Of a DNA stretch of 64,000 nt, positions 49,592 through 60,945 are shown piece by piece. Position 1 is the stretch's first letter; each line of letters opens with the position of its first letter. The stretch is from Ophiocordyceps camponoti-saundersi (nom. inval.) (lineage: Eukaryota; Ascomycota; Sordariomycetes; Hypocreales; Ophiocordycipitaceae). Made by a program: the position numbers and the translations under genes. The notes below the pieces were generated by a model. It saw only the letters and a program-made list of their open reading frames with translations. It was not told where the DNA came from and did not search any database. The stretch lies in assembly GCA_003339415.1 (NCBI GenBank), contig PDHQ01000114.1, forward strand, positions 1 to 64,000, read 5' to 3'.

Positions 49592-50700
49592 TAGGCGGAG
49601 TACTATTTTTAGCTATATATACGCTTAAAATTATAAGATACTTATAATATACTAAGATATTTCTTTAAAGAGAATACTTTAGCTAATTTAAAAAGCGTAT
49701 TATAGTAGCTTATATATAGATTTAATATTATATATTATTATATATTATATATTATCTATTAGTAAATAGCTCCGAGACTATTAAAAACTAAGTATAGATA
49801 AGTTACGATATATAAACTTTAAAAGATAATAGTTATTAACTTTTTAAAACCTATAATATCTATTAGCGCTTATAGATACTAATATATTTTTATAGCTACA
49901 AATTATATAATTTATTCTCTACTAACTTAGGGATATAAAAATATAACTAGCTTAGAGGTAGCGGATATATAATAATATTATTAAAGTTTAATATTTAGCT
50001 AGCTTAAGGCTATATATTTAGATAATAAGCGTTACTTCGCTAACTCTATTATTAAGGATATAGTAAAAAGATATAGCGTTAAGTAGAAATTTAGCTTAGT
50101 ATTATACTCTTAAAGTATAAGATTAGCGGAAAGATATATCTAACTTATTAAAAACTAATTAAGAAAGTAAAGCTAAGAATATTCTAATATCTTTTTAGAA
50201 GCTTAGAATAAAGCGTTACCTTAGATAATAAATATTCTTAATTTTTAATAAGTTAAGGCTTTTAGTATAACTCCGGCTAAAGTAATATTAAGCTTTAATC
50301 TTATTATAATATATTACTAGCAGAATAATACTAAATATTTAAATATTAAGCTATTTAAGTAATATAACGAATTAACGCGCGATTTAATATTAGCTATAAT
50401 AAAAAAAAGAGATAAAACTTATAATAACTTAGCTAACTATAACGCTTTTAAGAATATAGCCGAGCTTAAATATATATTACGAGTAGGTAACTTTATATAA
50501 GAATAGTAAAATAAAGCTAATATATCTTATAATAAGTTTTTTATAATTTAAAATAACTTATCTATTATTATAAAGGTAATATTATCTGTTAATTATTTAA
50601 TTTATAATATTATTAATAAATAAGCTTTGCGTAAACTATATATTAATAACTTTAAATTATTTATTATTAAAAAAGTATACTTAATACTTTTAAGATTAGT
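49592..50700 (+). pseudogene. LTR-G integrase remnant (Ty3/gypsy type)
   Basis: Plus-strand frame with TAA/TAG stops. Near 49600-49700, DTYNILRYFFKENTLANLKS fits the zinc-finger linker (T...L...F.WP.M...V..++). Near 50020-50140 LDNKRYFANSIIKDIVKRYS and, after a gap, SIRLAERYI*LIKN*LRK match the DDE core SDNG..F.N..I..I...YGV...S..HPQSNG.AER.....K..LR. Near 50560-50690 ISYNKFFIIQ...LIYNIINK*ALRKLYINNFKLF resembles the GPY/F end (GPF.I......TY.L.....G..L.R.VH.N.LK.F). No RT is readable upstream, so the element is 5'-truncated or destroyed. Confidence 0.72.
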
Positions 50701-50911
50701 AATATAAAATATTATTATAAAGTAAGGCTATAAGTTAAGCGAGGGAATAGATAACTTTTAAGGTAATAACTTAAATACTTATAAGCACTTATATAATAAT
50801 ATAAAGGAGGGAGAATAGAGAAGATAATATATAGTTTAGTAATAATAGATAGTAATAGTTATAATAACTAATAGGTAATAGTTAGGTAATAGCTAGTAAT
50901 AGCTAGAGAGC

Positions 50912-51323
50912 TGTTTATATTTATTACCGATACTAAATACTTAAATTAAATATTCTTCTTTTTACGAATTTTATTACGCTCCGTTTCCTCCCTACGTAGA
51001 AACGCTTCGCCCTCTCTATATATAAATACTATGTTTCTTCCCTATATATAACTAACTATTATATATAATTATTATTAGTATATAATCTATTCTCCTCTTA
51101 CGCTTATCTTTATTTCGCGTATTATTATTGTTTTTTTATATTTAACTTACCTCCTATATTTATCCTCTTTTATATTTATCTCCTCTTACGCTTATCCTTA
51201 TTTCGCGTCTTATTATCGTTTTTTTTTACGTTTAACTTACCTCCTATATTTATCTTCTTTTATATTTATCTCCTCTTATACTTATCTTTATTTTACGTAT
51301 TATTATCGTCTTTCTCTTATATA
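50912..51323 (+). repeat. Candidate 3' LTR of LTR-G
   Basis: Begins with an intact TG (CTGTTTATATTTATTACCG) right after a purine stretch AGCTAGAGAG, 210 bases past the integrase, where a 3' LTR would start. It is CT-rich and holds the 88-90 bp repeats listed next. I cannot find a partner LTR in the window, so the right boundary and the identity are unproven. Confidence 0.4.
51091..51319. repeat. 88-90 bp tandem repeat, about 2.6 copies
   Basis: Units at 51091-51178 (88 bp), 51179-51268 (90 bp) and a partial one to about 51319. Each contains TCTCCTCTTACGCTTATC, TTATTTCGCGT, a T-run and TTTAACTTACCTCCTATATT. Strongly pyrimidine-rich on the plus strand. Confidence 0.88.
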
Positions 51324-53646
51324 GCTATAACTACTTAAGATAACTATTTAACTTTTAAAAATATAAATCCCTTAAAAAACAAGATAATTAATATTTAATA
51401 TTAGAAGACTTATATAAAATATAAAAAATACTAAGTTTTCTTTACTAATATAATAAAAATAAACTAAAAAGCGAAAATTACTAAAAACCTTAAGATTACT
51501 ATAATAACTAAAACTCCTTATAATTATATTTTAGCTAAATAGGCTATAAAGGGGGAATAGCTATTATAATATATCGCTAAAGTAATATACTAGGAAACTA
51601 CTTTAATAATAATATCTTAAAATATTTAAAAGTTTTAAACTTCTTATAAAAATATTATAGAAAATATCTTACCCCGAAATTAGCTAATCTTATAACTAGA
51701 GTTATAATAACTATATATTATAATATATTATTTTATAAACTATATAGTAAAGAAAGAAAATAATAGTAATCTTCCCTTTATATTAAAAATTATTACTAAA
51801 ATAAGGAAGATAAGAGAGGCTATTTTACTTAATATTACGGATTTATTTTCTAATATTATATAAAAATTATAAAAGCGAATAATCCTTAATATTAACCGAA
51901 TAATATATAATAAGCTACTAGGTATAATAATTACTAATATATTAAGGGCGGCTTTATTAAAGTTAGCTTTTAAAAGCTAAGGCTATTATAACTAAAATAT
52001 CGCTATTATTACTTATAAGTTTAAGGTAAGATTTTAAAATATAGAAAAAGTATTAAAATTTAATATAAATTAAGTTATTTAACAGGTATTACGCTAGCAG
52101 GCTAACTAGCTTATATTACTTTAAGTACTAATAGAATTAATAAGCGAAATAAGAGCTAATAATAAGGTAAAAGATTCGTTAGATAAATATACCCTTATAT
52201 TAGTATTTAAAATCGGGAATAAGGATATAGTTAAACTTATAATATTTTTCTTAAAAACGCTTTAAGGACCTAAAACTATATTACTTATCCTTAGTTAGAA
52301 GAACGTAAGTTAAGGTTAGCTTAAATTACTAAAGTAAGCTTTAAAAGCGAAGTTAGTATAACTTATTATTAAAATAAAGCTATAATCTTTTATTATATAA
52401 ATATTAGCTATTATTAGCTCGAAGCTTTCCTTATCTTCTATTATATAGCCCTTAGTTATTACTAACTTAAAATATTCGTATATTATATAAACTTCGCTTA
52501 TTATAATAAAAATATAACTTACTATTATAATAAAACTATAATCTTCTATCTTAAAGCTTTTAGTTATATTATTTACTATATTACTATCTTTAAATATCTT
52601 TATAATAATAAAAAAAATACCGGCTTCAACGCTTATATTTACTATATCGCTATTTTTAAATATTTCTATAGTTTATATACTTTTAGCTACCCTTATAACT
52701 TAAAACACGCTCGTAATTTAAGCACTTTCGGCTACCCCTATAATTTAAAACACGCTTATAATTTAGGTACCTTCAGCTACTCCTATAATTTAAAATATAA
52801 CTATATTAATTTAAGCACCTTTAACTACTCTTATAATTTAGAATATAATTATATTAATTTAAGTACCGGAAGATAAGGCTATTTCTAATATTACTTATAT
52901 TATAATTATAAGAGCCTTTACCGCCTTTTATTAGAAGGAAGCGTTTAAATTATTATTAGCTAAGTAGCGAAGTTTAATAACGCGGTAGCTAGAGAGGAAT
53001 TAAATATAAATAGATAAATAATAGTCTATTATAAGAGATTAAAAAGAGCGATATAAAGCTAATTTTAAAGCTTTTCTCGAATATTAACGAATAGAATTTT
53101 AGTAAGTTATTTAGGTAGAAAGATTAACTACTTATACTAAAAAAGCTATTAGGTAAATAATAGCTATAGAAAATTTAGAGAGACTTATCTTACTTATTAA
53201 TAGTAAACTAATCTATATTCTAAATAAGTCCTTAATATAATTAAAGCGGCCTATTTCTAATAATATTAGAGAAAATAATATATATTTAATAAAAAATATT
53301 ATTAGAGTAGTGCTATAAGAAGTATTTTAGTTTATAATAATAAATAATATTATTTAACTAATATTAAATAAAGCTATTAAAATAACTCTATACTAAATTA
53401 TAAAGGTAAATTTTAAAGAGTTTAATTAACTTATTTTATAACTTATATTAAACCTCCTTTTATAGCCCTCTAACTAATTATTAATATCTAAGCTATTATC
53501 GCTATAATTAAAGAGGCCTATTATAGCTACTTAAACTAATAAAAAATTAATTAAAAAAGTAAAGCTATTTAATTAAGAAAATTAAAAGACTAGATTAAAT
53601 AAAATTAAGGGAATACCCTTAAGGCTAAATAAAGATAGGGGCGAAT
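51324..53646. other. Unclassified RIP-mutated repeat region, left part
   Basis: Plus-strand frames are interrupted by TAA/TAG only, as in the known elements, so this was probably coding. No zinc knuckle, protease, RT or transposase motif could be read. It continues beyond LTR-E2, since 53647-53651 and 60941-60945 are the same ATAAT duplication. It follows the candidate LTR-G LTR, so it might be the 5' interior of an element sharing that LTR. Confidence 0.45.
52682..52867 (+). repeat. 45/48-bp tandem repeat coding a Tyr/Asn-rich peptide
   Basis: Four units of 45, 45, 48 and 48 bases (52682-52726, 52727-52771, 52772-52819, 52820-52867), all multiples of three. In the plus frame each gives roughly F-[SGN]-Y-[PS]-Y-N-L-[KE]-[HY]-...-N-L-[SG]-T with no stop in the repeat; TAA follows at 52874. 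Units 1 and 2 retain CA (AAACACGC). Unit differences look like RIP plus one 3-base length change. Confidence 0.82.
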
Positions 53647-53651
53647 ATAAT

Positions 53652-53952
53652 TATTAAATAGTCTTTACACGTATATATAAGTAAGAGAAAGTAAAGGTAA
53701 CCTAAATTAAGTATAATTAGAGATAGATACCCTTCCTTTATCGTATAAGGAAGAGCGGCTATATAGCTAGATAATATTCTACTTCTATACCCTCCTTCTT
53801 CTTATCTAAGCTACCTCCTACCTCCTAAGTTATATAAGGTACGACTTAAGTAATAATATATATTTTATTAAAGGCTTCCCTATATCTATACTATCCTCTA
53901 TATATATATCGTATAGTAAATATAAAGGGGTATAGAGAGATAATATCTAATA
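53652..53952 (+). repeat. LTR-E2 left LTR (301 bp)
   Basis: Starts TATTAAATAGTC and ends ATCTAATA. It has an intact CA in TTTACACGTATA at 53664-53675. Aligns without gaps with 60640-60940. Confidence 0.93.
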
Positions 53953-54354
53953 CTTAACTTTTTCTTTTTTATAAAAAGATATACTAAATAAAAAAGTATT
54001 ATATAAAGAAAAAACTTCGTTTTCCTAAAAAGTAAATATTTCTAGAGAAAAATAATTATATAATATTAAATAAGTATATAATCGAAAAAACCTCTAAAGG
54101 TAAATAACGCCTATAATACTATAATAAAAAGAGATAAAGAAAATAAGCTATTAGCCGAAAAATAAAAATCGGGTTATTATATAATTTAATCTATAATATA
54201 TTTTTATAAAGTTTTATTATAAAGGTCTCTTATAATTATAATATTAAGGGAAATAAGTAGAAAACTAATTTTCTATAACCTTATACTAAAAATACTAAAA
54301 AATATTACGAAAAATAGGAATTAAAAATCGGATTTTGCCGCCTCTTACCGCCTT

Positions 54355-54435
54355 TAGAGGGGTATAAAAACCCCTTCTCGCTCCTTTTCTCTCTCTCTTT
54401 TTTTCTTTTCCGTTTTTCTTTTTTTCTTTTTTAAG
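54355..54435 (+). promoter_or_regulatory. Internal TATA box and CT-rich leader of LTR-E2
   Basis: GGGGTATAAAAACCCC (TATAAAAA at 54363-54370) followed by about 60 bases of C/T, as in LTR-E1. The words upstream (GGATTTTGCCGCCTCTTACCG) also match E1 (GGATTCTGCTACGCTTTACCG), so about 130 bases around the box are held in common. Confidence 0.6.
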
Positions 54436-57400
54436 CTAATTAATAAAAATAATAATAATAATTAAAAAGATTTTTAATAAAAATTAATAAATTATATAAT
54501 ATACTTAAGTTATTTTTATTAATAATTATTAGTTATATAATATACCTCCTTATCTTAATAATATTATAGCTTATTAACTTAAGTTTTACTAAGTTTATAT
54601 ACCTTATAATAATAAGAATAATTAGCGCTTTATATAATAGATATTTTTAAATATAAGAAAAAAAGGTTTAGCTATTATATAATAATAGTACTAATAGGAG
54701 AGTAGTAAGTAGAGATTTAATTAGTAGCTATATTATTATCCGATATCTTTATTTACTTTAATAATATTTAAAATCCTAAGCGTATTAAAGCTATTATTAT
54801 TTAACGCCTAAGTTATTTTCTAGTAATCTTACTTATAAGTTATAGTAAAATAATAGTAAAATTATATTATATTTATATTAAAAATCCTTACTTATTTAAT
54901 ATATATTAAATAAATAATAATAAGGCTTATATTACTTATATATAGCGGTCCTATATAATAAGATATTTTTTTATATAATAGGGCTAAGCGTTATAGATTC
55001 TTAAGCTAATACCTTATACTTTAGTAATTACTTTTATTAAGTCGCTTAATAGCTAGCGGCGGGGATAAGTAATAGTAATATTAGGCGGAGCGCTTCTTAA
55101 CGCGGAGGAGTATATTACTATCTTAAATAATAAGTAGTAAGGGGCGGGGGTAGAAAAGAAGTAGTAATAGGGTTAGATAATAAGGAAAAAAAAAGGAAAG
55201 AAAAAAAATTAGGCGTTTAGGACTTATAGCTTTGCTTTTTATTTTTAAAATTAAGCGTAGGGGTTAGATAATACTTAGAAAAAATTAATAGTAATTTTTA
55301 TATAAAAATAATAGAAAAAAAATATAAAAATATAAAAAAAAATAAAAAGGTAAGGATAGAGGGTTAGATAAAGTAAAGATATAAAAAAGAAAAAAATATA
55401 AGTTTTATATAACTTAGGTAAGTTATTAAATAGTAGCTTTAATTTATAACTTATAGGAATTTATAGAAATAAAAGTTAATAAGGCTAAGTTAGGGCTATT
55501 TTTAGTATAAGCGTTAGCTAAGTTATTCTTACTATTAATTTATTATATTTTTAAAATTTCCTTATACTTATATAACTTATAAATAGCTATAATATTAATT
55601 ATTAGTTATTTTTCTATTATTAAGCTAAGCCTTACTAAGTAATTATATAACGAATATAAGTTTATATAAAGAATAAGGGGGATTAGAAGCGTGCTTAGGG
55701 ATCGTATAATAGCTTAAATAGTTAAGTAAAAAGCTAGGCTAATATTAATACTATTTACTATACCGTAAAGTTCGCTTACTAAGATATTTTAAGTAACTTT
55801 TTTATATTTCGTAAAGGTTTAGTAAAAGATATTACCTTATACGATAAATAAGTTAAAGGACTAGTCTTCCTTACTAAGGATAATTAAAGTACTAAGCTAT
55901 AAGGTAAGGTCCCTATTATTTATAAATAACCTATTTATAAAAATAAATAGTTTTATATAAGATAAGTTAAGCGGAATAAACTATAAACTATAAATAATAT
56001 TATTAATTTACTATTAGATATATTTATTAAGGGCTAAAATATCTTACGAGGAAGGATCGGTTACTTAAGCGGCTACCGTAAGGTTATATAACGCCTCCGG
56101 TTAATAAGTAAAAATAATATATACTCCTTAGGCTCGCTAGCTAATAAAGTCCTACGGGGTAATATTAGCAGTTAAGTTAATAATATAAAGGCCTTTTACC
56201 TATTTTTTCTATATAAGAACGATATTATATAATTTACGCATAATATAACTACTATTAAAGTTAATAAATAAGCTATTAGTAAGGAATATTTTAAGCTTTA
56301 TACGAAGCTTTGCCCGTTTTAACTTATTTTCCTTAAGTTTAGAAAATATATTAGATATAAAAAAGAATATATTATCCGTTTATAAGCTTATTATTCTAAA
56401 TAAGTTAAGGCTAGCTATTATAAATAAAAGATATAAATTATATAATAAGGGCGTTATATAAAAGTTTATACTATAATAATTATAATATATTTTAAACTAA
56501 TATAATTTTAATTCTACTAGCTTATATAGTAGCTTTTTAATATATAAAAAAGTATAAGGTAGATATTAATCTTATAGTTTTTTAGGAAAGTATATATATA
56601 TCGTATAATTTAAAAGATCGGTAAACTAAGTATACGCTTATATAATATCTTATAGTTCGCCTTAATAGTTATATAATTTTATAAAAGTAAGTTTAAGGGT
56701 AAGAAAGAGGCGCTATAATATACGTAGAATTATAAGTAATTACGTAAGTATTTCTTCCTTACCGTTATCGCTATATTCTTAAATAATAAGCTAGGATTTT
56801 TTATAAAGTTTATTATTTAAGTTTTTTACCTCTTATATAAGACGCGTTTTAAAAATATATCTTATAAGGTCCGAGGAAAAGTTATATTAGATAAAGGTAA
56901 AGATTTTTTATATAAAAAAAGTATTAATTTCCTTATAGTTAGAAGCCTTAAATAGTTATCTTAAAGTAATAATAATACCTTATTATTATAATTATATAAT
57001 AAGTATATAATTATCTTTTTCCTTTATAATAATAAATATAAAGGGAAAAGCTTTATATAAGTTTTTATTATATAAGGGTATAATTAAGATTTTAAACTAT
57101 ACCTTTTTTTTTATAAGTATAATAAGGAGGGAGCGGAGATAAGGTTTAACCTATATTATACGAAATCTAGTTAGTCTTATAAGGAGTTTAAGGATAATAT
57201 CTTAGCTATCGAAACTAGAAATATAAAAAAGATTTTATTATTTATCCTTTTTACGCTAAATAAGAACTTCGCTTTAAAAAGAAAGTAATAAGATATTATA
57301 TAAGTTAGGTTTATTTTAAGTATAGAGAGCGCGTAAAATATCCGCTTAAGCTTTAATTTATTATACTTATTTTATAGCGTGCTAAATTATTTAGGCTCTT

Positions 57401-60400
57401 ATAGTAATATTAAAAGCTAAGGGTAAATTATACGAAATATAAGGGTAAGCGCTAAAAATAAGAAATATTAAGATAAAGCTATCTAATTTAGCTATATCGT
57501 TAATAGCTTTAATAGCTATCTAAAAAATAGTTACGTTATCGGTTTTAGTACTAATTTCCTATTATAAGATATTATACGCTTACCTAAGAGGGGCGTATAT
57601 ATATTTAACCTTACTAATCGCCTAATATACTTTAACGGGCACTTTTTTATATATAGTGCCGAGTAGTTTTATATTCGTACGAAACTTTAGAGAGGAAAAG
57701 TTAATCTTAGTATCGTAGGAGATAATATCTAATAGGCCTTAATATATATAAATCTAGCACTTATATAAGGCGTTTTAAGCGTTTATTATTAATATACTTT
57801 ATATAAAAGTAGCGGCTTAGAAAAATATAGCTTCGTTAATAACGTATAAAACTAGCTTACTAGTAAGATAAAAGATATTAATAATAAGTAAATAATTAAA
57901 ATTATAATTATTTTTAAAAGAGAATTTAAATTACTAAGGTTTTAAGTTATATAATTAATATTAGTAATATAAACGTTAGATTAACTTAAAAGCTATAAAG
58001 GTTATATTTAAAAAATTAGCTTTTTTTAGTAAGTTATAAAGCTATTATATATAAGGGTAGCTAAAATATTAGTAAAGCTATTATAACTCTTATTTTATAT
58101 AGTATAATATAGATTTTTATTTTAAAATATTAAAGAATAGATATCCCTATTTCCTAATAATAGGAACTATTATACTATTATATTATATAATAATATCCCT
58201 TATATTATTATAAAAAGTATAAAAGTAGTTTATATTTTTAAGATAGAAAAAAAATAAGGTAGAAATATTAAGAATATAGTAAAAAACTTTGCTAAAAGGG
58301 TTTCGTACGATAATAGTTCCGATTAGCTTAGTAAGTTCTAAGAAGCTAAAATAGATTATATTCTTAGTTAGGGTTTAATAATTAATAGTTATATAAGGGT
58401 ATTCCTAAATATAGGCTTCTACTTATAGTTTACTTATAGTTAAGATTTATATAGCTTTTATATTTTAAAGCTTACCTTAATATATTATATAATATATATC
58501 GGAAAGGAGGAATTATTCCGCGGGAACTATTAGGGCCTTTAGTTAGTAAATATTATCGCTAGTAAGGTAATATATATAAGCTATTATAATAAAAAACGAA
58601 ACCGCGTTTTCGCCGCTAATAATTTCTTTTTTAATATCTAAGTTTTCGTTATATAATTATAAAAACTAAGAATCTTATTTATTAAAACCTTCGTATAATA
58701 AAAGGAATATACTAAATTTTTCCTTTATAAGGGGTTCCTAGCTAGTTTTTTTATAATTAGTAAGGTATTACTTATATACGCGTTAGATATTATCTAACTT
58801 ATAGTTCGTAAATTAATATTTTTTTTTATATATAAAATACCTTCGTATCGTATAAGGTTAAAACTAGCGTTATTATAAGGAAAAATATTATATAAGGGGC
58901 GATTATTATTAGCGGGGAGTAAAAGAAGATTATCTAAGGTTTATATAATACTTATTATAATTAAGGTAATATTATTTAATAAAGAATTAGTTAATAGTTT
59001 TATTTATAGTAATAGTAAGGGAGGAATAAAAACGATTAATAAATATTTCGTATAATATATTTTAAAATATTATAGCTAATTTAAGTTCTAGAACGCCGCG
59101 ATAAGCTTATATAATAATAATAAGAAGTTACTTTTCTCCTTAATAATTAAGTTTAAGGGCTTATTAAATAAGTTAAAGTTTATTAAGGAGGGTATTAAGT
59201 AAATTTATTATAGTTTTATTAGAGTTTTCTTACCGTATAATATTAAAAGAAAAAATAGTTTAATTTATCTAATATAATAAATAATTTATATAAATATTAA
59301 AATATATATTTAAGAAAGTATAAATTTTATCTTATTATTTATCCGATCTAATAAAATATAAATAATAATCTTAAGCTTTATCTAAAAGGATATTTAGAAA
59401 AATAGCGTAAAATTAATCTTCTATTATACTAATATAGGAGTAATAGCTAATAAAAATCCTAGCTTTATCGATTAGTATATTATATAGCCGCCTTATATAG
59501 TTCTAATCTTTTCGCTAACCCTTAAGGAAAGTAGTAACTTTATCTAAGGAGATTAGTTTATTTATTACTTTTCGTATTAATAATAATATATAAACTTATA
59601 CGATATTTATTAAAGCTTAATTTATTAGTTCCGAGAGGGTTTAAGTTAAGGTTACCGAGGGTAGCTATATATTTAAGTTATATAAAGTAGTTAACTTTTA
59701 TATATAAGTTATATAAAATAAAGGTTTAGCTAAAATATTTTATAATAGCTATATTAAGATATATTTTAACTTAGGGGGCTATACTAAGTATAAAGTTTAT
59801 ATTATATAATTTAGAAAAGTTAGTTTAGAAGAAGGGGGGTAGTTTAACTATATAAAAGGGGCTTCTTACGGGTAAAGGGGTAAAACGTTTTCCGGTTTAG
59901 TCTTAAGAAGTCGTATAAAATATTTAATTAATATATTATTTCCGATAAGCGGGATATATTATATAACTATAATTTAAGTTAGTTCTTTTAAGAATATATA
60001 GTAGATATATTTTAGCTAGTAGTAAGTCTATCTTTAAAGTTTCGATTAGATTATATAAAGAAGGTTTTCCTTATAAAGGTTAAAGTAAATAATATCGTAT
60101 ATTTACTAAGTAATAAATATTATTAATTCGACCTTATTAGGAGGTTATATAAGGTTAGGTTATATATCTTAATAAAGCGGGTTTATATTTTAAGTTTAGA
60201 TATAAAGGTTAACTTCGCTTTTTTTTATTATTTTATCGTACGAAGCTAAAGTTTTATTTATTACTATTATTATAGTTAACGTATTTACTACTTCCTATTT
60301 AACTTCTAAAGTTATAGAAGCTATATTATCGTTATTATATTTCTAAAACGCTATTAAAAGTAATATCGTATAACTAATAAAAAAGTACCGGGCTAAATAT

Positions 60401-60639
60401 AGCTTTTCGGTAAAGATTTTATTATTAGTAAGTATTATACGTTACCTTAATCTTTTAGTCTTAATAGTAGCACCGGGTAAAAATAGCTCTTTAGTAAAAA
60501 CTAATATTAAGAAGTAAGGTAAAAGTATAAGTATTAGTTAATAGTAAGTATAAGAGCTTTTTAGTATCGTACGATACTTATCTTATTACTCTAGCTAATT
60601 TATAATTAACTAATAATAATTAGTATAACTATTAATTAA

Positions 60640-60940
60640 TATTAAGTAATTTTTATACGTATATATAAGTAAGAGAAAGTAAAGGTAACTTAAATTAAGT
60701 ATAATTAAAGATAGATACCTTTCCTTTATTATATAAGGAAAAGCGGCTATATAGCTAGATAATATTCTACTTCTATACCCTCTTTCTTCTTATCTAAGCT
60801 ACCTCTTACCTCCTAAGTTATATAAGGCACGACTTAGGTAGTAATATATATTTCGTTAGAGGCTTCCCTATATCTATACTATCCTCTATATATATATCGT
60901 ATAGTAGATATAAAGGGGTATAGAGAGATAATATCTAATA
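60640..60940 (+). repeat. LTR-E2 right LTR (301 bp)
   Basis: Direct repeat of 53652-53952, starting TATTAAGTAAT and ending TCTAATA, followed by ATAAT. Confidence 0.93.
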
Positions 60941-60945
60941 ATAAT

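Larger units (their letters stand above)
53652..60940 (+). mobile_element. LTR-E2, 7.3-kb LTR retrotransposon
   Basis: 7,289-bp sibling of LTR-E1 in the same orientation. LTRs are 301 bp (53652-53952, 60640-60940) with a perfect 5-bp duplication ATAAT (53647-53651, 60941-60945). It is colinear with E1 over its length but clearly diverged beyond RIP transitions, so the two inserted independently from related sources. The internal TATA box plus CT-rich leader (54363-54432) and the protease-like block (about 57600-57830) are both conserved. The long C-terminal frame (about 59800-60350) aligns with E1 21830-22290, but I do not recognise the domain. Confidence 0.87.

Noticed and set aside
51091..51319. 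CRISPR array
   Set aside because: Repeats are contiguous, long and without spacers, and the DNA is fungal.
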